DNA of 64,000 nucleotides from Albula goreensis. Its lineage: Eukaryota > Chordata > Actinopteri > Albuliformes > Albulidae. The notes under the pieces were generated by a model. The model saw only the letters and a list, made by a program, of their open reading frames with translations, was not told the origin of the DNA and ran no database searches. A program made the translations under genes and the position numbers. The stretch is taken from contig CM040742.1 of the NCBI GenBank assembly GCA_022829145.1, forward strand, positions 14,488,131 through 14,552,130. Reading direction: 5' to 3'. Below, in pieces: positions 18,832-30,419 of the stretch. Each line of letters starts with the position of its first letter. Positions within the stretch are counted from its first letter, which is position 1.

Positions 18832-21721
18832 CAAACAGAGCATCACAAAGCTGTTTGCTCATGGGCAGATGAATGGGCCGGTGGAGTGGTGGGGCATTTG
18901 GGGAGGGCGGTGTAGCTGCTATCCAACCAGAACAACAGCTGTGGGACATTCTTAACTTAAAACAGGGGCACGTTGAAGCGTGGGATACCCAGCGGATCAG
19001 CAGTGAGTCAGTCGGAGAAGAGGTGACCGTCTCACCCTGTGATAAGCGCGTTGTCTGGAAGGGTTGCTCACAGCCTCTCCTGTTTCCCATTAGCATCAGA
19101 GAAAAGAGGATGAGTCAGCATACTTTACATGACTTTAGAATTACTTTACTGTGCTGGAAGAAGGACAGCCAGCTGTTACATTTTCACATACTGCAGTACA
19201 AAGTTGTAGATTTCCCAAACTTACAGAAAGCAATGACATTGGGCAGCTAACACAAGTAAGGTGCAGTGAAATGTCACGCAGCTGATAAGTCTATTTTGGA
19301 AATGTTAACAACCACAAGCAGATTCAAATGCTAGTTATTTTCATTTCACAGTATGTTTGGAATGGGAAACTGTGTAAAACTTTAAAACAACACATTTTGT
19401 TTTAGCTCAAACAGTCAAACCTGCAATACCTGCAGTCACAGGTGCCACAAAGGGGTGGTTCCCCTGAATGATTCAGGAGTTCCAGAGCTGGACAGGAGCC
19501 TTAAATCACCAAACCCTGCAATACTTGCAGTCACAGGTGGGTCATTCCATGCCAACTCACCTAGGACCCCAGTTCATGTCATGGATTTTCCTGAAAAAAT
19601 CATGTAAAAACTTCCATTAAATTCATGGGACCTTGCAAAATCCTATAGCTCTTCTCCAAATACTTTTTTAGTTAGGAATTTTAGAAGTTTGGCCCTCAGA
19701 GCATTTTTGTGTTTCTTTGTATGTGTATACTAAGCCTCACCAATTGCTTATTTTTCAGTGGATTGAAATTTGTACTAAGCATCCATGAAACCCTAAGGAT
19801 AATTCACAACATGTATTCATGTACAGTTTGTTACGTAAACTGTGGCATCCACTATACAAGGTACAGATGTGATGTAACGCAGTGGTTCTCCCTTTGTACC
19901 TAGGGGCCCTTTAAAATTGTTGATGGAGTTTCCTCCTCCCTCCAGAGTTTCTTCCTTAAGTTTGAAAACAGCATTTGCACCCTCTGTATAACTACCCATA
20001 CTGATAACCTGGCAAATATTGCTACATGAGCTATGAGCTGTGCATTAAGCAGGGAAGGAAGGAATCTCTCACATGAGGCTTTTCTGTTAGGAGCAGAAAA
20101 CTGGCAAGTCACTTTTCTTTTGCACATTCAGAAAATCATCTGGCAACCCCCCAAAATGATCTTGTGACCCCCCCCCTCCACCCTCCACCCCCTCACTGCT
20201 TCCAAGGGGGTCCTAATTCCAAGGATGAGAACCACTGGTGTAAAGTAGTGTCTGAACAGGATGTGGTCATTATCATTATGACAACAAACCCTTCAGGCTC
20301 CTAGATACATCACAGATGAACAGACAGACAGTCTGACACACAGGCGGACATGCACGCAAAATGCTCTTCGAAACACAGAGCCCCATAATTTAGAGCTTAG
20401 TTTGGTGTCATCTCTATTGCCATGTATACATTTGGCAGACAATAGTGTCCATGGTTGCTCACATTGGTTAATTAAAATGTCTACCAATTTTTTCTTTTTC
20501 TACAGTTTGGATTGCCTAGCTAATTAGCAAGCCCATGCCTTGAGAGCAGAGTCCCCCATCAGTTAAGCACCTGTTTATCTAAAGTGTGTGTCGCTGGATT
20601 GTAGCTTTTCACCCCTTTCAGTTTTCCAGCGGAGCTACTGCAGCCATTGTTTGAGCACAGATTACACTGATAGACTGTAGGCCCCCTAGTGACCCGAGGA
20701 GGTGCTGGTGTGCAATAACATGAGTACACCCTCAAGGAAGCAATGGCCATCCCAGCAAACAGAAAATGTTCCCAGAACATTGGGGAAAAATGTAGGTCAT
20801 ATTTTCCCTGGGGGTTGACAAAATCCTACGATGTGAAGCTCCTCAAACATTTTTGGAATGTTACATTGTTCCAAACAAGTTCTGTCAAGGAGAAAACACA
20901 AGAAACCTTTCCAGGGTGTTTTCAAGATTAACTTTTAATGAAAAGTTGGAGTTGCATAATGACAGTTTTCCCAAATAAACTGTAACATATATATTTAAAA
21001 GGTCGTTGTGCCAATCTAATAATATTATTTATTAACAATATTGATGGTTTGTGGTGGTGGGTTCCAAAAAGCCATGATCGCTGTTCACTGTCCATGGTTC
21101 TTAGGTGTCTGTCGCTAATGGTTGTTTGGCTGTGTGCATGCTGTCATGACGTGTAGGCTTACATGAAATGCTGTTGGTTTTGTGTGGTAGGAGGGGGTGG
21201 CTGTCATGCGTTTTTCTCCCCGGCCCATTGTCACCATATTCTGCTGAAGTGCATGCACAGCTTGTGTGATGATGCAATTATTTGTAAGGAGGATTTGCAT
21301 TTTGCTTAAGAAATTTGCTTCATTGTTTGCTTGTTGCATTTCTAAGGCTAAAATAGTGTCTTAATTTTTTGTTTCAGAGCTGGGATTGTCATAGGTAACT
21401 TTTGCAGTACTGTAGGAGAGGACACAATAAGCTAGGCCGATAGTTTGCTTTTTTTTCCTGACGAGTGAAGGGGGGTCAGTGGGCCAAGGTTTAAGAGTGA
21501 CGGTTCGCTACTGGTTGAACCCCAAACCTGTAGCCTTCTGGTGGCTAAAGCAAAGCTTTCTAACTGATGCCCTTTTTACTGCAGACATGGGGGAGTGCCT
21601 GGGAGACCCCTCTGGTCTCCCCACACACGGGGGCTGAAAGCTGTGGATTGGCTGGGAAAAGAGAGAGGGAGGACGGACATAGTGCAGTTGCTGGGAGAAT
21701 GATTTCTGTTCACATAACAAG

Positions 21722-21722
<1 letters not shown>

Positions 21723-21795
<73 letters not shown>
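21723..21795. repeat. (GT)n microsatellite, 73 bp
   Basis: A pure GT/TG tract, the longest GT repeat in the window. It is prone to length change and potentially Z-DNA-forming. Confidence 0.95.
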
Positions 21796-21797
<2 letters not shown>

Positions 21798-22339
21798 ATG
21801 TGTTTATTCACTGCGTGGGTGTACTTGTTTAAGCACCTCTCAGACTTATTGGATGCAATTTCGTTCCCTCTCAGACTCGACAGCACAATGAATACACATC
21901 GTTATGGATGAATCACAGGAATGCTGATTTAAAAAAAAACTGAGCATTTCAAGTTTTACCGTTGCTGATTTTATTTGTTAGAGCAGGTCTGATGTGATGA
22001 GATTATTAACCACTTGGAGTGTGAAGTGGTGCTCACGAAGGCCTGTATCTATGCAAACATCATTTTTTGACTTAATAGATAGAGATAAAAAGGGTGGAAA
22101 TATGGTAATGAAATGGAAACTCTGCAATACTGAGTTGCTATTGCTTGAATATCCCCCGAGCACATGGATCTTCCATTACGCAGACAGTTACATTTAATTT
22201 GCTGATATTAGTGGTGTCAGAGTTCTGATAAGTTCCATCTAGTGTATTGCTGTAATTTTTGTAATTGGCAGTACCATCTCTCAGTCACTGTCAGGCCACC
22301 CATACCCTTTGTTTAAGCAGATGTACATTAACTCCACTA

Positions 22340-22590
22340 ATACACCTCTTGCAATCCAGTGACTAATGCATAGCCTAAAGTTCCCACACAGAACTACAGG
22401 AGAGCCAATAACTATTTTATATCCTTTAGGACACACACAATACTTCAGGAGAGCCATTTTGCACCCTATAGGCAATGCATAATGTCACAGGAACCAGTCA
22501 TATTTTACACCCTACAGGCCACGCACGTTACTACAGAACAGCCAGTGACTACACTCTATAGCCCACACATGGTGCTACAGGTGAGAGCTA
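22340..22590. repeat. Degenerate tandem repeat, about 55-bp unit
   Basis: Four to five units each carry CTACAGGAGAGCCA-like, TACACCCTATAGG-like and CACACA(T/A)G-like blocks in the same order (CTACAGGAGAGCCA 22395, CTTCAGGAGAGCCA near 22443, CACAGGAACCAG 22486, CTACAGAACAGCCA 22533, CTACAGG 22575). It looks like an old minisatellite in arsi intron 1. Confidence 0.7.
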
Positions 22591-23629
22591 GTCCTGATTG
22601 GTAGAGTACATCACTTTGATTGATGACAACTGCTCATCAAGGGGTGTTGGGCATGCAGTTAGAGTAAGACAATGTAATGGTAACCCAATTTACCATGCCT
22701 GATATAGACCTACCCTAGCTTTGCCACAATACCTTATGAGATGTATTTTGTTCTATTGCTCCCAGCCATTGTTGATGAATAGCATGCAAACCAGAGACCA
22801 CAGGGACCAGCCTGCACTCATATAGGGCACCTCTTACTGAATAAGGCTGTGCAGCCAGTGGCTGGATGGTGTGATTGCATTTGGAGGCATGGTAATTTCA
22901 CTGGCTCCCTCCTTCATCCACACTAAATTCCCTGTAGCCGATCCCCATCCGTTCCAGACGCTGTGCACATTGTCAGCTGAAGCCCTGCTGGCAGGAAAAG
23001 CTGGCTCATGGTAGACTGGCACAAACAGCACTCATTGATTTGACTTCTTTGTCAGTTTGACTTTTTTTTTTTGCGTGTACAGCATATAAAAGCTGGACAG
23101 GCTGAATGAAATCCTCCAATAGATTAAAACTTTTCAATCAAATCTGTTTTTCTGTGCCTCATTGTGTGTAATCTGAGCAACAGCAATGCTTGCTAGAAAT
23201 GAGAAAACTTGAAAATCCATGGAAAAACAACTTAACAACTATCTTGTAATGTCATTGTTGGACTTTAATCAAAGTTCTTTAGCAATATCCTGGTGGCTCA
23301 GTGGAGATGCATCTTGGTCTCTTCAGTTGTGACTCTGTATCTTAGTGGCAATTATCCTTCCTATTTCATAGTTTATTTGTGTGCTCTGACATCCCACCAG
23401 AATTATTAGTATGAGATAGAGCCACATGAATTACCTCACATGATCCTCATTTAAAACATTTAAAAGGCTCAGTCAAATAAAAAGCCCTACCATTCTAAAA
23501 TCCCTGCTACTCTTTTATTAGCTTGAGCATTCATTGCTACATAAATCCATTCTGCTGTGTTATTGCTGAACTGCAGTATAAAAGGATGTAAAAGGAAAGA
23601 TTAAAAGTGTTAACTGTTTCTCTGTACAG

Positions 23630-25076
23630 GTATCAGATTCACACGGGCCTGCAGCACTCCATAATACGCCCCCGCCAGCCCAACTGCCTACCTCTGGACC
23701 AGGTGACGCTGCCGCAGAAGCTGCGGGAGGCGGGCTACGCCACCCACATGGTAGGCAAGTGGCATCTGGGCTTCTACAGGAAGCAATGCCTGCCCACTCG
23801 CCGTGGATTTGACACCTACTTTGGGTCCCTGACGGGCAGTGTGGACTACTATACCTACGATTCCTGCGACGGGCCAGGCCAGTGCGGATATGATTTGCAC
23901 GAGGGTGAGACCGTGGCTTGGGGCCGGGGGGGCAAGTTCTCCACCCACCTCTACACCCAAAGGGTGCGTAAGATCCTGGCTGCCCACGACCCCCACCAGC
24001 CTGTCTTCATTTTCATGTCCTTCCAGGCCGTGCACACCCCCCTGCGTCCTCCCAAGGGGTATATCTATCCCTACCGGGGGATGGGGAACATCGCCCGCAG
24101 GAAGTATGCAGCCATGGTGTCCATTGTGGATGAGGCAGTGCGCAACATCACATACGCTCTGCGCAAGTATGGCTACTACCAGAACAGTGTCATCATTTTC
24201 TCCACTGACAACGGCGCTCAGCCTTTTGTCGGAGGTAGCAATTGGCCTTTGCGAGGACGCAAGGGGACGTATTGGGAGGGGGGTGTTCGGGGGTTGGGGT
24301 TTGTCCACAGCCCCCTTCTCCGCCGCCGGCGAAGAGTCAGCAGAGCCCTGGTGCACATCACAGACTGGTACCCCACGCTGGTGACGCTGGCCGGGGGCAA
24401 CATCTCACTGTCGGATGGATTAGATGGGTACAATGTTTGGCCGGCTCTCAGCGAGGGCAGGGAATCACCAAGAGTGGAGATCCTGCACAACATTGACCCG
24501 CTCCACATCCGCGCCGGACATGGGTCCTGGCAGGATGGCTTCCGCATCTGGGACACATCAGTGCAGGCCGCCATCCGCGTGGGAGACTGGAAGCTGCTGA
24601 CGGGTGACCCGGGACACGGTGACTGGGTCCCACCGCAGGTACTGGCTAACTTCCCGGGGAACTGGTGGAACCTTGAGCGCGGGATGGGTCAACGGAAGTC
24701 GGTGTGGCTCTTCAATGTGACTGCTGACCCATATGAGCGACACGACCAGTCGTCCCGGCGGCCGGACGTTGTGAAGGTGTTATTGGAGCGGCTGGCCCAC
24801 CACAACCGCACTGCCGTGCCGGTGCGATTCCCAGACGAGGACCCCCGTGCCAGCCCACACCTGAATGGGGGTGCATGGGGGCCCTGGGCTTGGGATGAGG
24901 AGGGGGAGAGGGAGAGGGAAGATGACAACAATGTAGGCAGGGTCGTTCACAGGAAGAGTTTGAATAAGAGCAAGAGCAAGAATAAGAAGAAGAAAAAGAA
25001 AAAGAAGTGCAAAATATGCAAACTTAAATCCTTCTTCAAAAAGCTTAACACCCGTATCATATCCAACAGGATATAG
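23630..25076 (+). CDS. arsi: Arylsulfatase I, coding exon 2 (codon 108 to stop, residues 108-589)
   Basis: The acceptor CTGTACAG|G completes Arg108 and continues [10 protein letters not shown] as in ARSI. Active-site residues visible by family analogy are K151 (GKWHLGF), H243 (AVHTP), D301-N302 (STDNG) and K319 ([11 protein letters not shown]). Candidate N-glycosylation sites include N280 (NIT), N365 (NIS), NVT and NRT. The tail is distinctive: acidic [13 protein letters not shown] at 530-542, eight lysines at 560-567, then [16 protein letters not shown], closely matching the conserved ARSI C-terminus. The full protein is 589 aa against about 569 in human as I recall, the excess lying partly in the tail. 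The exon is GC-rich relative to its surroundings, as is common for this single large ARSI exon. No frame breaks are seen. Confidence 0.97.
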
Positions 25077-25240
25077 AAAGCATGCAGGCATCGTGCCGTT
25101 AACAATGCTGAACCAAGGGTGAGCGCAGTGTCTCACCTTAGTAAACTGTATTAAATCACAGGGAACCAAAGAAAAGTGGATGACAGTGGCTGTTCACTGA
25201 GCCTAGGAGTGCGTGCGTTTTTCAGAGGCCAATAAAGAGG
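25077..25240 (+). promoter_or_regulatory. arsi 3' untranslated region with candidate poly(A) signal
   Basis: The first canonical AATAAA after the stop codon is at 25231-25236. An ATTAAA lies at 25151. Which one is used, and whether longer 3' ends exist, cannot be decided from sequence. Confidence 0.45.
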
Positions 25241-26892
25241 AAACACTTCATGCCTGTGTTTACTTTGCAGCATGTGTTTCCAGCACTTGTTTCTGCATAC
25301 CAGATTGTGCTACCAGATGTTTGGTGCTGGGTTGTTCTATATCTGGGTTTCCACTGACAAAAGAATGAGATGTCTTGCTTTAGATAAAGAGCACTTTTAC
25401 TTTTTTTGTAGTCTTGATCCATTTGAGTAAAAATGGGTATTGGTCAGATGTTCAGTAATAGATCTTTTTACAAGTGTACTCGGTGGTAGATGTCCCTAAC
25501 TTTACTGCACTAGGTATGTAGTAGACTCTATACTCTTCAGCACTAACCCTGTTGCTTAGTAGCAGTAGGTCTATGTCAACACCTTTCCTCTGAAGTGTTA
25601 GTGCCATATAAAGCATATAACAACTGTTGTGTAACTTTTTCTATATCTGTGCAGGTCTGCTCTGTAATCATAGTTCTGTGATTCAGTATGAATGTCTATG
25701 TATGTGTGCTGGCTCTGCAGCTCTTTAATATTTTAAATAATAATAACACTTCTGCAGCATTATGCTTAACTGTGTTTTCCATCAAAGAGCATTTTTCATT
25801 AATTAAGAGATGGAATGAAACAGAATTCATAAAGGTTGGTGAAAACTACTGTCTACTGTCGGCCACAGTGTAGACTGTGGCTGACTGTCTTGGAGGGCAA
25901 GCACATAACCTCCCGTAGTATCACCTGGGAGAGAACAGCCTACTGGAGGTGCCAGTTCCCATGAGCTGGACTGAGGAAGCTGGAAAAAGGACAAGATGGT
26001 GAGGGGGTGGGAGGGAATTAATGACACTAGAAAGTGCAGAAACAAAAGGGAATTCATACTTGTGTGCGTGATAAGTGGAAGGTGAGTATGGATCCACATT
26101 CTGAAATATCAGTTAGTCAACTTGTCCAAGGAGCATGACTTTAAAATAAATATGCCACTTTTGGTTGCTCTGTGAAGCCCAGAATGGTCTTTTCTGTCAT
26201 TTGATTATGAGTGAAATGGTTAAATAAGTGCAATGGTTTGTTTAATGCTCTGAGTCATTGTTTGTTGTCTGTTCTGATGCCAGTCTTATCATGATAACTG
26301 CTGTCACCCTTCGACAGAAAACAGTAGTTAAGCGGTAACCTCAAGACATTATCAGCATTTTCAAGCACCTGACTCTGAGTTTTTCAGTGTTTTTAACAAA
26401 AAAACAAGAGCACTTGAACTACTTCATCACCCTTAAATGAATAACTCTGTCTGTGAATAGGACTGATTTAAAGCAATTTATGGATAGGACCTGTTTAAAT
26501 TCTTGACAAGCATGCCATTGAGGTGCATGAATCAATTAATGATCTAATTAGCACAAAATGCACTTTAACCAGGTGGATTGACTTTGAAGATAATATGCGC
26601 CAGCACCTTATCACTTGCTCTTCTAGTAGGGACAAGCATTGCATTAGGCTAATACAGCTGGGATTGCTTGGGGTGAAAACTGCTCACTGCTTTGATAAAT
26701 TCATGTCAAGGATGAAAGAGTGTTAGGTTTTTATTGCAGATCAGGGTCATAGTAGTGATTAATGAGTTTTCCAGCAACTTCCAGTTTTTATTGACGCATT
26801 TAAAAACATGTTAATTCATTCAGAATACATCTATGTGGAACGCATAATGCTGTGAGATCACTCATGTTAACGGAGAAGATTTGCTGCAGGGG
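25241..26892. other. Intergenic or distal 3' UTR, no gene recognised
   Basis: AT-rich sequence without supported coding or repeat features. Confidence 0.35.
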
Positions 26893-27389
26893 GGGACTGT
26901 CAGGACTCAGGTAGGACTCAAACGCGGACGTAATTTTTAAGGGTTTTATTATCAGCAGCAAAAGTCTGAAATCCAGAAACGTAGTCGATAAACAGGCAAT
27001 GGTCATAACCGGGGCGTCTGAGCAAAAGTACAAAAACACAATCCACAAGAATGGTCAAAAAGTCAGGCAGGTAAAGTTCAAACCAGAAGACACAGCAACA
27101 GTACAAAAGCACAAGGCAAGAATCAAAAAAACAGAAAGGGGAGGACAAACTCGCACAGAACACAGGCCAAGGCAGGGTTTAAATACACAGAGTACTAACA
27201 AGCAAATGAGACACAGGCACGAAACAGAGCAGGTGAAACAGATTGGCAATCAGGTAATGAGGGAAGCCGGGCAGACACGAGGGTAAACGAAAACAAAAGC
27301 ACAAGGATCCGGAAAACGAAGGAAATGAACACACGGACACAATCGAATAAAACTGAAAACATAAAAACACAGCCAATACTGACAGGGAC
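26893..27389 (-). mobile_element. Solo LTR of a Gypsy-like retrotransposon, with 5-bp target duplication
   Basis: The 487-bp element at 26898-27384 begins TGTCAGGAC and ends ACTGACA, the TG...CA form of an LTR. It is flanked on both sides by GGGAC (26893-26897 and 27385-27389). On the minus strand a TATTTAAA promoter-like box lies near 27178 and an AATAAA-type signal near 26945, which gives the minus orientation. No internal region is present, so it is a fossil left by recombination between two LTRs. The intact target duplication suggests moderate rather than great age. The Gypsy label rests on the 5-bp duplication and general style. Confidence 0.8.
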
Positions 27390-29640
27390 AGCTTGTTTTT
27401 TTAGGGGAATTTTTTTTTGAAGAAATCCAGTTGGACTTTAGTTATTATTATTATTTATTTAATTTATTTAATGATTTTTTTTAAATGTTCTGAACATGTA
27501 TAATCATGTTGTGATTCTCAGTTTTGCCTTGAGGATAAGTGTGGGAACACTGGTCAGTGGGGTCTGAAATCTCAGATTCACATTTAAATGCTACCCAGGC
27601 AAACCAGCAGACAAAAGAATGTGGCCTCTTTCCCATTACAACATGTAATCAGATACAGTCGTTGATTACATTTATAAATTTGCATGGTTTCTTGGGTATA
27701 AATTGGTAGAAATAAAAACCAGCAGACCAGGGCTGGGATCCATGAAACATTTGGGTATTATTGAGTGTTCTGCTTTTTCTTTGCAAGGACAATCTGGCGA
27801 GTTAATGTTCATGATTACACTTGCCATACTGCATTGGTGAACATAAAAATGAATAAATTTAATTTAATTTTGAGCCAAAGTTTAAGACAAATATTGACTG
27901 AATCCCAACCAATGTGTTTCTTCAGGACCAGGGTTTTCTACCCTTGAGTGATGGTACATGAATAAATTGTCACACCTGAGTGTGATGGCTGGTTAGAGGT
28001 CTACAGAACCCCAGTCTCTCCAATGCGGGGATGCTCTGAACAGAGAGGTGCCTGGACAGGTACTGCAAAATAGGTCATCTGTAATTTTTGGAACAAAATA
28101 TGACTCTTATAAAAAAAAAAGCGTCTAACCATTAAATCAAATTTGGAATTTCCTGTCTCATCACTGTAACATCCTCAATTAATATGGAAGACTGCAGACA
28201 AGCAGACACTCTCCCCTGAACCATGCATTGCAAGCTGCCAAAACTGGTTTGAATCTTTTTTATTGTAAGGTTTGTTAAAATAACAAACAACACTGCACCA
28301 TGCCGTTTCTCCACAGAACCTCCATTAAATCCCTGCTGCCATTACTGTATACCCCTCCTCCAGCTTATCTCCTATCCCCCACACATCAGGTGCTGCTTTA
28401 CCCATAAATGTATGGGCATTTTTCAGGACTCTCTGATGAAGTACAGGTTTTTGTTTCCTAATTTAAGATAATGCATAATGTTACTTATCCATTTGGGGTG
28501 AGGAAGTTCCCATCCAGTTCAGCAGTACTTGGTAACGAGCAACAATAATATAAAGGCCAAATAAAACAGCCAGCGTGGCAGGCCCAAAAAGTGCTAAGAA
28601 TGGAGTAGGCTCAATCGTGTGGCTCACTATTTGTCAGAGACCTTTGAGGAATGACCTCCCAAGTTCCAACATTCCAGGGCACAACCAGAACATATAAGAG
28701 AAGAGAGGCTGGGGGAGTGTTGTATCTGTGAAAGGTAGGGACCACTTTCTGATAATTTTGATTTGGGAATATTAATGTTACATTTTTTTAATTAAATGAA
28801 GATACAGTGTCTGCAGAAGAAGGAGGTTCCGGACCTATTTAAAAAATGTCTGTAAGTCATCTGAAAATTCTGTATTAATTTTTTTTTAATCCCAGGCAGT
28901 TCCCAGACTTCTGCATGCTTCTTAGACTTGGCAGGCACAGATGGACAATTCAAATTAGACACAGTTATGCTGCCTAAGCATAGCACCTAGATTTCACATA
29001 CACATAAATGGGCTTATTTGGAAGTAATTGAGGGAATTCAGGTATCTGACTGCAACTGCAGTGTCGAACGGGTGAAAATCTGATGAAGTGGGACTTGTTT
29101 TATTCATAGGAGAGCCTGTAGGGAGAGCCAAAGAAATTTCCAGTAAACAAATATTTTAAACATTTCAAGGCTTTTCTAGGTCATGCCAAGACATATCATC
29201 AAGACTCAGAGGAAATAGGATATGCAATAATTGGAGAGAGCAGTGAGGGTGAATGGATATTTTTCCTGAATTGTGTCTGTTTTTTTTCCTTTTTCTGATC
29301 CAAAATGAACAGTTATTGTATCTGCCCCACTGAGACAGTCTGAGCAGGAGAGAGCCATACTCATGTGACTCTCCTGGTTCAGATGCCATCTAACCCTCAC
29401 TCCTCTCCACAATGTAGAAGTGACAATCACACATGGCCTATGCTGGCAAGGGAACATAAAGTAAGCATTCAATCATTTCATGAATCTGGCAGGTACACAG
29501 CTGACCAAGAGGGTGCTAGAGAGCAATGAGCCCAAAGACCATCTTAACCCCTGCCTTTCCCCAGGTCTTTGAAAGAAAGCCTAGCATATATATGCTGAAT
29601 TCATAGAGACAAGAGTGCAATAAATAGTTATTTTGGTATA
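27390..29640. other. Intergenic stretch, no recognised gene
   Basis: AT-rich DNA with no supported gene or RNA. Confidence 0.35.
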
Positions 29641-29644
29641 AAGA

Positions 29645-29785
29645 TTGGACTGTGATTGAATGGTGACCTATCCAAGGTCTCCCTGCCTTTCACCCCATGT
29701 GTGCTGGAATAGGGTCCATCCCTCCATGACCTCAGATTGAATGAATTGGGTATGGACAATAGATATATGGATGCATAGATGGTTT
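29645..29785 (+). repeat. Fish interspersed repeat tail
   Basis: GGTGACCTATCCAAGGTCTC, CTTTCACCCCATGTGTGCTG and a GATATATGGATGCATAGATGG-like tail follow a very common fish repeat 3' end that I recognise from memory. The family is uncertain (non-LTR or SINE type). Confidence 0.55.
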
Positions 29786-30094
29786 GATAGAAAGACTGGA
29801 ATACACTGGAAATGACACAAGAATCAATGTAAGGAGAACATTTATTTCTTGTCAGGTGCATGTGACCAGGAATAGAGGCCATCTCTACTGTTTCTTTCAG
29901 TTGTCTTTGATTCTTTTCACTCAACTGTCCATCATCTGAGACTTGAGTAGTACATGAATGCCAACTGGAACGAGCATCCAAGTACCTGGCTGAGTAGAGG
30001 AGCCTGTCTTACATGCTGTGACAAGGGAAACCCCACTGACGGAACCCCTCCTGCCAAGTCCCTTCATGTACTGCTCTGTAGGGCTGCACTATGC

Positions 30095-30280
30095 AATATG
30101 GGTTCTACCTAGCACCTAGCACCATGTGTTCTTCATTTATCCCCCTGGGGGGCCAACCCTTAGAGTAAAGTTCTACATAGAACCCTTTAAAATATCACCT
30201 TTGAAGAGGAACCTTTAAGGTTTCCAGCTAGGGGAACAAATGAAGAACCTTTAGGGAGCCTTTCTGGTAAGAGTTTTGTT
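30095..30280. repeat. GAACC-rich interspersed repeat
   Basis: GGTTCTACC, AGAACCCTTT, GGAACCTTT and GAAGAACCTTTAGGG recur in both orientations, as in a common class of small fish DNA elements. A related diverged copy lies at 39955-40115. The class is assigned only by resemblance. Confidence 0.4.
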
Positions 30281-30379
30281 AGAATAGTGATTATACATTT
30301 GCTGCAGTTGAACTGTATTGAACTGTTCTACATTCTCCACCTTTGCCTGCTACACCTTTTTTCTTTCAAAATACGGTCA

Positions 30380-30419
30380 CGGTGCTCTCAAGCATGGACT
30401 TCCATGCTTGAGAGCACCG
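30380..30419. repeat. Perfect 19-bp-arm palindrome with 2-nt spacer
   Basis: CGGTGCTCTCAAGCATGGA is followed by CT and then by its exact reverse complement. It can form a stable hairpin or cruciform. No larger element is visible around it. Confidence 0.95.

Larger units (their letters stand above)
17889..23629 (+). other. arsi intron 1
   Basis: A 5.7-kb phase 2 intron bounded by GTACGA and TCTGTACAG. It holds GT microsatellites (18792-18830, 21723-21795), a pair of related segments at 19421 and 19510 sharing TGCAGTCACAGGTG, and a degenerate tandem repeat (22340-22590). No nested gene is seen. Confidence 0.9.

Noticed and set aside
18737-19096. Frames rich in HTHTHT or VCVCVC (also at 21567, 31447, 41287, 43059, 56718)
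   Set aside because: They are translations of GT/CA microsatellites or the 31-bp minisatellite.
20740-20935. GTTCCCAGAACATT-style repeats at 20.75 kb as a named transposon
   Set aside because: They resemble a fish GTTCC-type repeat, but ends and target duplication could not be defined.
23284-23345. GGTGGCTCAGTGGAGATGC as a tRNA-derived SINE head in arsi intron 1
   Set aside because: Only the A-box-like part is present. No B box or tail, so it is too weak to annotate.
23688-24356. 222-codon open frame antisense to arsi exon 2
   Set aside because: It is a shadow of the GC-rich, strongly coding + strand frame. The + strand matches ARSI residue by residue.
23839-24384. 181-codon + strand frame overlapping arsi exon 2
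   Set aside because: An alternative frame of the same exon, with no family resemblance.
26999-27286. 95-codon frame within the solo LTR, and the opposite-strand frames
   Set aside because: They lie within LTR sequence, which is not protein-coding in this family.
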